Assembly (NCBI GenBank): GCA_951812795.1
Contig: OX638325.1
Coordinates: 2,442,277-2,506,276 of the forward strand
Direction of reading: 5' to 3'
Source: an uncultured Dehalococcoidia bacterium
GTDB taxonomy: Bacteria > Chloroflexota > Dehalococcoidia > Lucifugimonadales > Lucifugimonadaceae
DNA: 64,000 bases
In this document: positions 6,402-16,317 of the stretch, one piece after another
How positions within the stretch are numbered: the stretch's first letter is position 1
How the letters are laid out: the number at the start of each line of letters is the position of its first letter
Position numbers and translations under genes: made by a program
The notes under the pieces: generated by a model
Database searches by the model: none
Seen by the model: the letters and a program-made list of their open reading frames with translations, nothing else
What the model was told of the DNA's origin: nothing

Positions 6402-8441
6402 CTAGCCGATTATCGACTTACCCACAAACTCCTCCCCCAATCCCCCCCGAAACACACTCACAATCTCCGCAATCTCCCGCGCGTCGATCCCAATTAAACG
6501 CGCGACGGTGTGCGAAACATCGAATAAATTCGCCGAATACGCGCCCTCCAAATCCCGCGGCTCCACGGTACCCGCAGCTGGCAACACCGTCGTCAACACC
6601 GGATTAACCGTATGCGTCGGCGCATCGTTCTCGACATTCCCGTGGTCTGACGTCACCACCATCGAGTATCCGGCACCCCGTGCGACACCGCTCAACTCTG
6701 CTAATACGGCTACCGTTGCACGATACGCCTCGGCTGCGGCTTCGAATCGAGCTGGCAACAGATGACCGACCATGTCGGGCGCGGCCAAATTGCACATGAT
6801 CAGGCGATGCTCACCGATCCCCATCGCCTCCGAAACCAACTGCGCGATCTCCCGCGTCTTCATCACTGGCCTCACGTAGAAGTCCGAGTCTGAATGAACA
6901 CCTTCATTCGCACCATCTGAAGGCACAACCCAACGATCCTCCGAATTCGAACCTTGCTCCGCCTCTCGCCGACCACGCACAAAATATCCCATGTGCGAAG
7001 CCTTCACGCTCTCCGCAACCAGCAGATACAGATCGTCGTCGTCCGTCAACCGATCCCAGTGACTCAACAGGTTCAACTGATGCGGAGTGATCGGAAACGC
7101 AACCTTCACTCCGTAATGCGACTCGAACTCCGCGTCATACTCCGCCATCGTGCACATTCGAAGATTCAAATCGTCCCGCAACCAATCGAACTTCCAATCC
7201 CGCCCTCGAGATTTGGCCTCCCGGTCCAGATATTCGCGCGCCCCGCAAAGCGACGCGGTCTTCGAACGTTGACGATCCGACCTGAAGTTGAGATTTATGA
7301 ACGCATCGCCTGGTTTGATCGTCGCAGGTCCCTTGCCATCGTGGTCGAGCGCCATCGCCGGAACGTCAGCATCCGTCAACCCGTTTTCGTGCGCCGACGA
7401 TACGATCTCTTTGATAGCGGCAAAATCCGTCACAGTTTCACCCTTGCCCTCAGTCATCAACAGATAGTCGCACCGAGCATTCTCCTCCCGATAGTCCCGG
7501 TCCATCGACAACGACCGACCAACTACCCAAGCCAACGATTCCGACGCGTCGTACTTAACTAACAGTCGTTCCAACTCTCCGAGATATCCCCCGTCGACGC
7601 CTTCGATCTCCATCGAACCCTGTGCTGGCGCATCGCGCCCATCCAGAATCGCTTGCATCCGCACGCGATCTGGCGAAATACCAAGCCGAATAAACACCAA
7701 CTCGCAAAACGCCTCCAGGTGATTCCAAGCCGAATGGACTCGTCCGTCCGATCCCTGGATACCCGAAAGCAGAAAACAGAAATTGACATTGTTGCCCGAC
7801 GCTATAGCGCCATTGATCGCATCGAGCATCATGTCGTTTTCGAAAAACGATCCATCCTTGATCGATCGAGTGATCTGCAACGGTATCTGTGGCGCCAATG
7901 CCAGATTCCCGATCTGCTGATGCCCCGTCTCCGAGTTGCCTTGAACTGGCGGATCAACATCTTCATATCCAACCCACACTCCAGACGCATGCGTCGGAAC
8001 CGTCAGGTTCATGTTCACTATCTCCGACCAAGTCGGGTCCTCCGCAAACCACGGGATATACCGGTTTTCCAACGCGATTCGCCTTCGGACGGAACCGATC
8101 TCTGCCAACTGTCGTCGCTGCCGTAATCCATCCCTTACGAGCCGGACTCTATTGAGCGTCTCATTGGCCTTGTCCCATGTAAGACTCGGCTTCAACCCTT
8201 CTGCAGTGATCGGCAGCATCGCAAGCCGCGTTATGGCCAACATCTCGTAGCTACCGGGCGACGCTTCGAGCGCCAAATCCAACAACGACCGGCGAGTGCT
8301 CGGTGACAACGCATCAATCACGCGACTTGAGAGACGCATCACAGAATCAGGATCGAATCCCAACCCGTCAGTTACGACCAACAGAGCGCGACCTTTAGAT
8401 TCTTCATCCGGGCGACCGTTTGATGAATAGCCGTTCACCAA
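6402..8441 (-). CDS. Extended 2,3-bisphosphoglycerate-independent phosphoglycerate mutase-like protein
   Basis: A 679-residue member of the alkaline phosphatase superfamily, closest to cofactor-independent phosphoglycerate mutase, which interconverts 3- and 2-phosphoglycerate. Recognisable motifs are VVTDGLGF (metal Asp), the nucleophile motif GNSETGHQQIGNL (Ser170), AILDGRDAP, WVVGRSLSMDRDYR, INLNFRSDRQR, NLAAPDMVGH and VVTSDHGNVE. Typical iPGMs have about 510 residues with the Ser near position 60; here about 100 extra residues separate the first Asp from Ser. The usual FFFNGG segment before the second metal site has been replaced. It overlaps the DUF192 gene by 7 bases. A changed substrate is possible. 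Confidence 0.75.
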   Translation of the reverse strand: MVNGYSSNGRPDEESKGRALLVVTDGLGFDPDSVMRLSSRVIDALSPSTRRSLLDLALEASPGSYEMLAITRLAMLPITAEGLKPSLTWDKANETLNRVRLVRDGLRQRRQLAEIGSVRRRIALENRYIPWFAEDPTWSEIVNMNLTVPTHASGVWVGYEDVDPPVQGNSETGHQQIGNLALAPQIPLQITRSIKDGSFFENDMMLDAINGAIASGNNVNFCFLLSGIQGSDGRVHSAWNHLEAFCELVFIRLGISPDRVRMQAILDGRDAPAQGSMEIEGVDGGYLGELERLLVKYDASESLAWVVGRSLSMDRDYREENARCDYLLMTEGKGETVTDFAAIKEIVSSAHENGLTDADVPAMALDHDGKGPATIKPGDAFINLNFRSDRQRSKTASLCGAREYLDREAKSRGRDWKFDWLRDDLNLRMCTMAEYDAEFESHYGVKVAFPITPHQLNLLSHWDRLTDDDDLYLLVAESVKASHMGYFVRGRREAEQGSNSEDRWVVPSDGANEGVHSDSDFYVRPVMKTREIAQLVSEAMGIGEHRLIMCNLAAPDMVGHLLPARFEAAAEAYRATVAVLAELSGVARGAGYSMVVTSDHGNVENDAPTHTVNPVLTTVLPAAGTVEPRDLEGAYSANLFDVSHTVARLIGIDAREIAEIVSVFRGGLGEEFVGKSIIG

Positions 8442-9415
8442 CTCGTCACGACTCCTTCGAGATTCTCAAGTTCCAATCCGACGCTCGCCAACCAACCGGC
8501 CGACAATTCAAGCGCGTACTGTGCACTGCCGCCGGAACCGTATCCGCTCGACGCAGCCGAGCACGCGCTACGCCACGCGCCATCTTCTACGCCGTCAGGT
8601 CGAGGACATGGCTCCATACGAACCGCTTTCACTACGATACGCGATTCATCGAGGTAAACGATGTCCAACGGCTCGTATGTGTTGAACATCCAGAAATTCA
8701 ATGACCGCGCCGACTCAAACACGAATAGCATCCCCGTGCCGTGCGGAACCGTTTGCCGACACATCAACCCCTGCCGCCGTTCACGCGCCTCGTCCGCGAC
8801 CTCCACAACCACAATGTGTGAGATTTCACCGTACGTGATCATCAACTCCATTGTTGGCAACAGATCGCGACTTATCCCTTCACCACAATCTTCGTCGTCC
8901 ACAAATCGAATCTCATCCAATGGGTTCGGTATCGGTATTGGCGAAGGGATTCCGGTTGGTTCTGGCGTCGCCGTCCGGGTCGCGGTCACGGTGGGAGATG
9001 GAGTCAGGGTGGCCGTCGGTTCAGGCGATTTCGTTGCCGTTAGAGTAGCTGAACTTGCAGCTGTCGGCGTAACATCTCTTTGCCCATATCCCGACGTGGA
9101 ACGGAAGGCGTCCTGTATCGGGGTAGCGGTGAACTTCGCCGTGGCGATTGGCCGCGCCGTAGTCGAAGGTGTAGCAGTGACAGACGCAACACTCGGAGTT
9201 GGAGAAACCGTCGCAGTAGCCGTAGCGACCGCAATCGCAATCTCTCGTGTCGGCAATGAGGTCGGCGATGGTCTAACGATAGTCGGAGAGGACGGGGATG
9301 TGACAATCAATGTTGGTGTAGGAGTACTTCGATCTGTGACGCACCCTGCAACCACTGTCGCCACTACCATCCCCGAAACCACGGCTACCGCAAAACCCGA
9401 CAATCCCGATGTCAC
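8435..9415 (-). CDS. Lipoprotein with C-terminal DUF192 domain
   Basis: A 326-residue secreted lipoprotein. The N-terminal hydrophobic segment ends in the lipobox VVAGC. It is followed by a long low-complexity linker rich in Thr, Pro and Ala (about residues 30-150), then a DUF192 domain beginning near MELMITYGEISH with the landmarks RRQGLMCRQTVPHGTGMLF, LNFWMFNTYEPLDIVYLD and ALELSAGW. DUF192 proteins are small extracytoplasmic beta-rich proteins of uncertain role. The GTG start overlaps the ispH stop as GTGA, so translation is probably coupled. The linker would tether the domain away from the membrane. Confidence 0.85.
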   Translation of the reverse strand: MTSGLSGFAVAVVSGMVVATVVAGCVTDRSTPTPTLIVTSPSSPTIVRPSPTSLPTREIAIAVATATATVSPTPSVASVTATPSTTARPIATAKFTATPIQDAFRSTSGYGQRDVTPTAASSATLTATKSPEPTATLTPSPTVTATRTATPEPTGIPSPIPIPNPLDEIRFVDDEDCGEGISRDLLPTMELMITYGEISHIVVVEVADEARERRQGLMCRQTVPHGTGMLFVFESARSLNFWMFNTYEPLDIVYLDESRIVVKAVRMEPCPRPDGVEDGAWRSACSAASSGYGSGGSAQYALELSAGWLASVGLELENLEGVVTSW

Positions 9416-10401
9416 TCCAGCATCGAACCGTCGTACGTGTAGCCTGCCTCCTTTGCCGTCGCCCGCAACTTCGACGGAAGCTTGAAACTGATACCTTCTT
9501 CGCCCGAACCGATATTCACCAACTCGTCATGCTCGATCGCGTCGATCACCGCGCGAACCATCTTCTCCGGCGTCGAAGCACCAGATGTCACGCCAATCCG
9601 CTTCTTCCCAACTAACCACTGCGGATCCAACTCCTCCGGGCCACTAATCAAATGCGCCTCAACACCCCGCTTGGTAACAACCTCTCGCAGCCGGTTGCAG
9701 TTCGAACTATTCTCCGCACCGATAACTAGGACCAAGTCGCACTGTTCCGCCAACTCGGTGGCCGATTTTTGCCGGTTGGTCGTGGCGTAGCAGATGTCGT
9801 TGCGAACCAACGTGTTATCGAATTTGGACTGAATCTTCTCCACCGCCTCAGCAGTATCGGCAACCGACAACGTCGTCTGAGTCAGCACCACCACATCGTC
9901 ATCTTCCTCCCACTCCGGCAGATCATTGTCCTCGCGCTCGTCATAAAGCGCCATGTCCGCCTGACCAGTGGTACCGATAACCTCCTGATGCCCACGGTGA
10001 CCGACCAAGATCACCCGTTTGCCCTCGCTCGTATACTTCTTCGCCTCGTGATGGACCTTGGTTACCAAGGGGCACGTCGCGTCCAAAACCGTCAGGTTGC
10101 GCTCTTTCGCAGTGGCGTAGTCGGATGGCGGCGAACCATGCGCAGAAAACACGACGACCGAGCCTTCCGGGACTTCGTCAACCTGGTCAACCGTGACCGC
10201 GCCAATCGACTCGACATCTGCCACTACCTGCGGATTGTGAACGATCTGGTGTTTCACGTAAACCGGCGCACCATACCGCAGAATCGCCAGCTCCACGATG
10301 CCGATGGCAAGGTCCACACCAGCGCAAAATCCTCTAGGGCTCGCCAGAACAACCGACCGTGCATCGGGGGTTGAACTCATCTTCTCGGTCTCATTCGCCA
10401 T
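9412..10401 (-). CDS. ispH: 4-hydroxy-3-methylbut-2-enyl diphosphate reductase
   Basis: IspH (LytB) carries out the last step of the MEP pathway, reducing HMBPP to IPP and DMAPP with a [4Fe-4S] cluster in the cytoplasm. The three cluster cysteines are in ASPRGFCAGVDLA, LDATCPLVTKVH and ENSSNCNRL. Substrate-binding motifs KHQIVHNP, FSAHGSPPSDY and TSGASTPEKM are also present. The start at 10401 (MANETEK) is preferred over the longer frame at 10464, because that one would run into the end of the MFS gene; Met at 10380 is an alternative. It forms an overlapping unit with the DUF192 and iPGM-like genes. Confidence 0.96.
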   Translation of the reverse strand: MANETEKMSSTPDARSVVLASPRGFCAGVDLAIGIVELAILRYGAPVYVKHQIVHNPQVVADVESIGAVTVDQVDEVPEGSVVVFSAHGSPPSDYATAKERNLTVLDATCPLVTKVHHEAKKYTSEGKRVILVGHRGHQEVIGTTGQADMALYDEREDNDLPEWEEDDDVVVLTQTTLSVADTAEAVEKIQSKFDNTLVRNDICYATTNRQKSATELAEQCDLVLVIGAENSSNCNRLREVVTKRGVEAHLISGPEELDPQWLVGKKRIGVTSGASTPEKMVRAVIDAIEHDELVNIGSGEEGISFKLPSKLRATAKEAGYTYDGSMLE

Positions 10402-10439
10402 GATTCTTGATGGTACAGGAAAGTCCGTAACCGCAGACT

Positions 10440-11813
10440 TCATTCGTTCTTGACGACGAACCAAAACGCAACGCCGGAAATGATGAAGGCCAGGCTCGCT
10501 AGACTGAGCATCACGGTGTATCCGAGATATTCCATGCCGAGTTGTGAACCTTGGTCGTTAAGCCCTCCGATAAAGAATCCGCTTGATCGACCGGCGATCG
10601 CGCCGACCAATCCCGATATGCTCGTTAAGCTCAAATCGCGCGCCGCGGTCGAACGGCGCACAAGATCGTTTGCGACTGCCCAACCAACTGAGAGGTAGAT
10701 GCCAACCGCAAAACCGATCGCCATCACACCCGGTACAACCTCGATCAAAGAGTTCGCGTTGAGCAACAACAGCGAAAGTATGCCGCCCGCGCCGAGGATT
10801 CCCGAAAGCAACAGCAACGATCCGCGACCGATGTGATCGGAGAGCTTGCCCGCTGGATACACAACCACCGCCGCGCATCCAATCAACGCAACGAGGATGT
10901 AATTTCCGCCCTTCGCCGGATTTTCGAGGCCGATCACGTCCTGAACGAAAAACAACGCGTTGGTCTGTATGGCTGACATCGCGGCAATCAATATCGCCAT
11001 CGCAAGCAGGAACATGTAGTAACGAGACCGCGTGTACCCGCGTTCGTCGTCACCGTCCGTACCTTCTATATCGAAGTCGATCTCCATCTGCTCTTCGTCG
11101 GTCGAACGGGACTTTGGGACCCGCAGTGCCAGCAACGTGTAGACCGTCGTTGCCAATAACGCGGCGACCATCAGAATCACCGAGTACCACATCCACTGCG
11201 GCGCATCTTCGATGTGATAGTTAGACATCAAGAAAACCACCAGCATCGCGACGAAACCCGAACCCATCAGACGCATCAAGTTCAAGTAACCCGATGCTCG
11301 CCCCCGCTCGCTATCGTCGACATGGTCGATGATCAAAGCGTTGGCCGGGCCTTGAGCGGTATTGCCTGAGACCTGCATCGCTATCGTCACCAACATCAGC
11401 GCCAAAAAACTGTTCACCAAACCGAAGAGCAGCGTCGATACTGACAACCCCAACAGACCGAAGATGATGAACGGATACCGTTTCAGCGCCGATACGGTCA
11501 CTTTTTGGTCGCTGATAAATCCTATCGCCGGTTGCACCACCGCCGCGATCGCTAAGCCAATGAGCGAAACCAACGCCGCCAAACTAGTCTTATCGAGCGT
11601 CCAACCCAACATTCTCACCGGGTCGTTTGCCGCTATCTCGGTCACCTTGTACTGAAGCAAAATACTGCCGAAACCAACCCAAACCCCAGACAAACCAAAC
11701 GTGTAAATACTGATATTGAACAAACTCTGCGAACCGCGCCTGAATCGCGCGACCGGGTTCGCGTTGCGGCTAAGCGTCGCCGCGGTCTGAATTGCTAATC
11801 GAGCAGAGGTCAT
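10440..11813 (-). CDS. Major facilitator superfamily transporter
   Basis: A 457-residue polytopic membrane protein with about 12 hydrophobic segments split in two halves by an acidic cytoplasmic loop (about residues 215-245, rich in Asp and Glu: EEQMEIDFDIEG). The motif GFISDQKVTVSALKRYPFIIFG is a variant of the MFS loop 2-3 motif, and AGKLSDHIGRGSLL is the equivalent in the second half. It resembles the sugar-cation GPH and related MFS groups. The substrate cannot be assigned. Met at 11813 was chosen over an upstream frame start. It lies 38 bases upstream of ispH on the same strand and may share its transcript. Confidence 0.85.
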   Translation of the reverse strand: MTSARLAIQTAATLSRNANPVARFRRGSQSLFNISIYTFGLSGVWVGFGSILLQYKVTEIAANDPVRMLGWTLDKTSLAALVSLIGLAIAAVVQPAIGFISDQKVTVSALKRYPFIIFGLLGLSVSTLLFGLVNSFLALMLVTIAMQVSGNTAQGPANALIIDHVDDSERGRASGYLNLMRLMGSGFVAMLVVFLMSNYHIEDAPQWMWYSVILMVAALLATTVYTLLALRVPKSRSTDEEQMEIDFDIEGTDGDDERGYTRSRYYMFLLAMAILIAAMSAIQTNALFFVQDVIGLENPAKGGNYILVALIGCAAVVVYPAGKLSDHIGRGSLLLLSGILGAGGILSLLLLNANSLIEVVPGVMAIGFAVGIYLSVGWAVANDLVRRSTAARDLSLTSISGLVGAIAGRSSGFFIGGLNDQGSQLGMEYLGYTVMLSLASLAFIISGVAFWFVVKNE

Positions 11814-11953
11814 CCATCCACCAATTGGAAAATCAGTGAGATAGGCACCGAATGCATAGTGCCTGCCTGCCAATTTACACTAGTTTTTGCCGACATCCGT
11901 AATCGACGCCCAATTACACGTTTCCCTGTGTTAAACCACCCGTTGGAAGAAAA

Positions 11954-12307
11954 ATGGTTGAAGAACGAAGATTTTATACATGGCGCAAGTGTTCAACGTG
12001 CCGAGATGCCAAGAAGGTACTCGATGCCAACGGCGTCGAGGTCCAGGAACGGGACTTTTTCAATGACCTTCTCAGTCGGGAAGAATTGAAGCACCTCGCC
12101 TCCGTAGCCGGCATCGACAACCTCTTTTCTTGGCGTAGCCCCAGTGCGAAACCGTACCGAGAACGCCGACAATCCATCAGCGAAGACCAACTCATCGATC
12201 TCATGTTGCAAGAGCCAAGACTCATAAGAAGGCCCATCATCGTCGCCCCAGGAACCGCACCGATCATTGGCTTCAACGCGGACAAATACGCTTCCCTAAG
12301 CAACTAA
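11954..12307 (+). CDS. ArsC/Spx family thioredoxin-fold protein
   Basis: A 117-residue protein of the arsenate reductase/Spx/MgsR family. The active-site segment YTWRKCSTCRDAKKVLDANG holds a CxxC pair at the start of the first helix. Later landmarks are ERDFFNDLLSREELK, FSWRSPSAKPYRE and LIRRPIIV, the last being the conserved Arg-Pro segment of the family. A ribosome-binding sequence GGAAG precedes the ATG. It could be a thiol-based transcription regulator (Spx-like) or a glutaredoxin-dependent arsenate reductase. No arsenic genes are nearby, so the regulator reading is slightly favoured. Confidence 0.85.
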   Translation: MVEERRFYTWRKCSTCRDAKKVLDANGVEVQERDFFNDLLSREELKHLASVAGIDNLFSWRSPSAKPYRERRQSISEDQLIDLMLQEPRLIRRPIIVAPGTAPIIGFNADKYASLSN

Positions 12308-12406
12308 GGAAGGGACCATTAACGCGCCCTTGTGCGTTCCCCTCCGCGCTCCGAATGCCTTCAAGCACCCGAACGGCCTCGCGACCGCTGGTGCTAGAAT
12401 CGAGAG

Positions 12407-13399
12407 TTGGATCCCTCAAACAGCAACCGGTTCTCGTACCCCATGCACCCAATCAACGGCGGACCAGTCGTCCTTTCCGGAACAGCCCACGTCGGTCTGT
12501 CCGAGAAGATCTGCCAATATCTTGGTATCTCCGTCGGAAAGGCCGACGTCTTCAAGTTCTCGAACGACAACACCTTTGTTCGTATCCTTGAAAACGTCCG
12601 CGCTCGAGACGTGTTCGTCGTCCAGCCGACCGTAGAACCGGTCAACGATCACATCATGGAGATGCTGATCATGATCGACGCCGCGCACCGCGCCTCCGCC
12701 GGCAGAATCACCGCCGTCGTCCCTTATTACAGCTACGCCCGAACCGACAAAAAAGATCAGCCGCGCGTCCCCATCACCGGACGTCTAATCGCCGATCTCC
12801 TTGAAACCGCAGGCGCCGACCGATTCCTAACTGTCGACCTCCACGCCGGACAGGTCCAGGGATTCTTCAGAGTCCCCGTTGATGAACTCACCGCCATGCC
12901 CATGCTCTCGAAGTACTTCGTCGAGAAAGAACTCGAAGCCCCCGTCGTAGTTTCTCCTGATTTCGGAAGTTCTAAACGTGCACGCGACTTCGCACACATC
13001 CTGGATGCTCCAGTGGCCATGGTCGAGAAACGACGCACTGGCAACGACGATAGCGTCGAGACCCACAACGTAATCGGTGATGTCAATGGGCGTAACGCCA
13101 TCTTGATCGACGACGAAATCGCCACTGGAGGAACGATGATGGCCGCCGCGACAGGCTTGCGGCAAAATGGAGCTCGGGAAGTCTACGTCGCCGCTGCCCA
13201 CGGCGTTTTCCCAGACAACGCCGCTCACAGCCTTGCCGAAATGCAGGAAATTTCGGAGATCGTGATCGCCGACACGGTACCATTGCCACCACACAAACAA
13301 CACGAAAAAATCAAGGTACTCTCGATCGCACCGCTAATCGGTGAAGCCATCGACCGCATCCACAAGGGCAGGTCTGTGGGAGCGCTCTTCCCCAACTGA
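12407..13399 (+). CDS. prs: Ribose-phosphate pyrophosphokinase
   Basis: PRPP synthetase transfers pyrophosphate from ATP to ribose 5-phosphate, feeding nucleotide, His and Trp synthesis. Visible are the flexible loop YYSYARTDKKDQPR, the metal and allosteric segment VDLHAGQVQGFF (about residue 143), SPDFGSSKRARDFA, and the PRPP-binding loop LIDDEIATGGTM (about residue 232). Length is near the usual 310-320. The TTG at 12407 is preceded by TAGAAT at 12395-12400, which could be a -10 box so close that the message would be nearly leaderless; ATG at 12443 is the alternative start. It precedes secA. Confidence 0.95.
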   Translation: MDPSNSNRFSYPMHPINGGPVVLSGTAHVGLSEKICQYLGISVGKADVFKFSNDNTFVRILENVRARDVFVVQPTVEPVNDHIMEMLIMIDAAHRASAGRITAVVPYYSYARTDKKDQPRVPITGRLIADLLETAGADRFLTVDLHAGQVQGFFRVPVDELTAMPMLSKYFVEKELEAPVVVSPDFGSSKRARDFAHILDAPVAMVEKRRTGNDDSVETHNVIGDVNGRNAILIDDEIATGGTMMAAATGLRQNGAREVYVAAAHGVFPDNAAHSLAEMQEISEIVIADTVPLPPHKQHEKIKVLSIAPLIGEAIDRIHKGRSVGALFPN

Positions 13400-13469
13400 C
13401 ATTCCCAACGGGTGCGTTGCCGCGTGAATCCAACTTGGATCACGAAATCACATATCAAAGAGCCGAAAC

Positions 13470-16313
13470 ATGATCGGAAAACTGCTAGGAAAATTAGTCG
13501 GCGATCCGAACGAGAAGCAGCTCAACCAGCTGCGCCCGATCGCCGAACAGGTCAACACCCACGAAAATTACATGCGAGGTTTGACCGATGACGACCTCGC
13601 CGCGATGACATACGAGTTCAAGGCGCGCATCAACGCCGGCGAATCCCTCGATGACATCCTCCCGGAAGCGTTCGCCGCGGTCCGAGAAGCCTCATCTCGC
13701 GTCCTCGGTATGCGCCATTTCGACGTCCAGATGATCGGCGGCGTTGTTCTCCATCAAGGCAAGATCGCCGAAATGCGTACCGGTGAAGGCAAGACCCTTG
13801 TCGCCACGCTAGCCGCCTACCTGAACGCACTTGACGGCAAATCCGTCCACGTCGTCACCGTCAACGACTACCTCGCCAAACGTGACGCCGAGTGGATGGG
13901 CCCCGTATACCAATTCATGGGACTCTCCGTAGGCTGCCTGCAGCAAAACAACCAGTCCTTCGTATTCGACGAAAACTATCTCGAAGGTAACGCACCCGGC
14001 GAACGCGAAGATGCCTCTTCCAAATTCGCATCCGTGGTCGGATCCCAACTCCGAATCGGTACCAAAACCGAAGCCTACGCCTGTGACATTCTCTACGCGA
14101 CCAACAACGAACTCGGTTTCGACTACCTGCGAGACCACATGGTAGGGCAGACCGAAGATCGAGTCCAAGTCGGTCTGGCCTACGCGATCGTCGACGAGGT
14201 CGACAACATCCTGATCGATGAAGCCCGGACACCGCTCCTAATCAGTGGCCCCGGTATCGAAACCGAACGCAACTACTCTCGGTTCGCATCGGTTGCCTCC
14301 CGATTAAAGCCAGAAACAGACTTCGAGGTCGACCTTAAGCGACGTAACGTCTCGCTAACCGAAGTAGGCAGCGAAAAAGCTGAACGAATGCTCGGAGTCG
14401 AAACCCTCTACAGCGAAACCGGCGAAGACAACGAACTCCCGCACCTCGTCGAAAACGCCATTCGTGCCGAACACGTCTTTCTCCGCGACCGCGAATATGT
14501 CGTCCGTGATGGCGAAATCGTCCTCGTCGACGAATTTACCGGCCGACTCATGGAAGGCCGACGATTCTCCGACGGCCTGCATCAAGCACTTGAAGCCAAG
14601 GAACGCGTGCGAGTTCAAGCCGAATCCGCAACTTACGCCACCATCACGCTCCAAAACTACTTCCGCATGTACTCCAAGCTCAGCGGAATGACCGGTACCG
14701 CGACTACCGAAGCGGAAGAGTTTTCCAAGATTTACAAACTCGAAGTCGTAGCCATTCCCACCAACCGCGAAGACAAACGCGTCGACCACCAAGACCTCAT
14801 CTACATGACCGAAGAGGCCAAGTGGACCGCCGCCGCCCAGAAGATCCAGGAACTTAGCGAAGCTGGGAGGCCCGTCCTCGTCGGGACTACCACCATCGAA
14901 AAGTCCCAGAAAATCGCCGACCTCTTGAAACGCCGCGGCGTCAGACATCAGGTCCTGAACGCTAAGGAGCACGAATCCGAGTCCCATGTGATCGCACAGG
15001 CCGGCATCCCCGGCGGCGTCACCGTCGCAACCAACATGGCCGGTCGTGGAACCGACATCATTCTCGGAGGCAACCCTGAAACCGCTATCGACGAATCATC
15101 CAATCGCAAAAACTCCAAACGTAACGGTCGGCAGTCGAGAAACGGCCACGATGCCGAAGACCAGCCCGAAACTTGGCAGGAACGACATGATGGCGTGATC
15201 GCGAAGGGTGGACTATTCGTTCTGGGAACCGAACGCCACGAATCCCGCCGCATCGACAACCAGCTCCGCGGCCGTTGCGCACGACAAGGTGACCCCGGTG
15301 AAACTCAGTTCTTCCTCTCCGTCGAGGACGACCTCGTCCGACGCTTCGGCGGCGACCGGATCAAGGGCACCCTCGAAATGTTCAAGTGGGACGAGAACGT
15401 TCCCGTCGAAAACTCCGTCCTCGTCAGATCCGTCGAAAATGCCCAGCAAAAAGTCGAAGGTATCAACTTCGAAATCCGCAAAAACCTCGTAGATTACGAC
15501 GATGTAGCAAACACCCAACGCGACGTCATATACAAGCTCCGCGACCGCATTGTTGACGGCGGCAACTTCCGAGAAGAAATCGCTGATTACATCAAGAACG
15601 CGCTCACAAGAGCCGTAGAAACCTTCCTCGAAGGCGACGCAACAATTTGGGACACTCAAGGATTTCAACGCGAAATCCGTCGCTACTTCCCCATCCTCGA
15701 AGTCCTCTCCTCCGAAGACGACCTCATCGGCAAGACTCAACCCGAAATCGAGAAGGAACTACACGACTACGTCGACACCGTCTACGACCAACGCGAAACT
15801 CTCTTCGGCGACGACAGCCTTAAGATGATCGAACACAGCGTACTCCTGCGCGTCCTCGATCGCCACTGGGTCGGACACCTCACCCGCATGGAAAACATGC
15901 GCCAATCCATCGGCTTGCAAGCCATCGGACAACGCGATCCGCTCGTTCAATACCGGACGATGTCGTTTCAGATGTTCAATGAGATGAACGAGGAGATCCG
16001 CAACGAAGTAGCTAGAACCATCTTCCACCTGGCTCCCCACGCGCCACACCAGTCAACCCGACTCGCACCATCGAACGCCACCCCGCTCAAGGCCGACGCC
16101 TTGGCCGCGGCGCAGCGTATAGCCCTCGCCCAAGCCAGCCAACAGAGCGTCATGTCCTCCGCCAACACCCAGCAAGGAACGAGCGCGACCACCACCGTCG
16201 CATCCGTGAACGCACCAACCCACGCCGCCGATGGCCGCCGCCTATCTCGCCGAGAACGTCGCGCCATCGAACGCGAAAACAAAAAGAAGCAACGCTCAGG
16301 CGCCGCCCGGTAA
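13470..16313 (+). CDS. secA: Preprotein translocase ATPase subunit SecA
   Basis: SecA is the motor that pushes unfolded preproteins through SecYEG at the membrane. The 947-residue protein has the Walker A MRTGEGKTL (about residue 102), the preprotein cross-linking region, Walker B with DEAD-like VDEVDNILIDEARTP, the motif GTATTEAEEF, and NMAGRGTDI with GLFVLGTERHESRRID and LRGRCARQGDPG in the second nucleotide domain. The C-terminus is a Thr/Ala-rich tail ending in a basic patch (RRERRAIERENKKK) and lacks the CxCx(n)CH zinc motif found in many SecAs. Met at 13470 matches the family start. Confidence 0.97.
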   Translation: MIGKLLGKLVGDPNEKQLNQLRPIAEQVNTHENYMRGLTDDDLAAMTYEFKARINAGESLDDILPEAFAAVREASSRVLGMRHFDVQMIGGVVLHQGKIAEMRTGEGKTLVATLAAYLNALDGKSVHVVTVNDYLAKRDAEWMGPVYQFMGLSVGCLQQNNQSFVFDENYLEGNAPGEREDASSKFASVVGSQLRIGTKTEAYACDILYATNNELGFDYLRDHMVGQTEDRVQVGLAYAIVDEVDNILIDEARTPLLISGPGIETERNYSRFASVASRLKPETDFEVDLKRRNVSLTEVGSEKAERMLGVETLYSETGEDNELPHLVENAIRAEHVFLRDREYVVRDGEIVLVDEFTGRLMEGRRFSDGLHQALEAKERVRVQAESATYATITLQNYFRMYSKLSGMTGTATTEAEEFSKIYKLEVVAIPTNREDKRVDHQDLIYMTEEAKWTAAAQKIQELSEAGRPVLVGTTTIEKSQKIADLLKRRGVRHQVLNAKEHESESHVIAQAGIPGGVTVATNMAGRGTDIILGGNPETAIDESSNRKNSKRNGRQSRNGHDAEDQPETWQERHDGVIAKGGLFVLGTERHESRRIDNQLRGRCARQGDPGETQFFLSVEDDLVRRFGGDRIKGTLEMFKWDENVPVENSVLVRSVENAQQKVEGINFEIRKNLVDYDDVANTQRDVIYKLRDRIVDGGNFREEIADYIKNALTRAVETFLEGDATIWDTQGFQREIRRYFPILEVLSSEDDLIGKTQPEIEKELHDYVDTVYDQRETLFGDDSLKMIEHSVLLRVLDRHWVGHLTRMENMRQSIGLQAIGQRDPLVQYRTMSFQMFNEMNEEIRNEVARTIFHLAPHAPHQSTRLAPSNATPLKADALAAAQRIALAQASQQSVMSSANTQQGTSATTTVASVNAPTHAADGRRLSRRERRAIERENKKKQRSGAAR

Positions 16314-16317
16314 CTCC

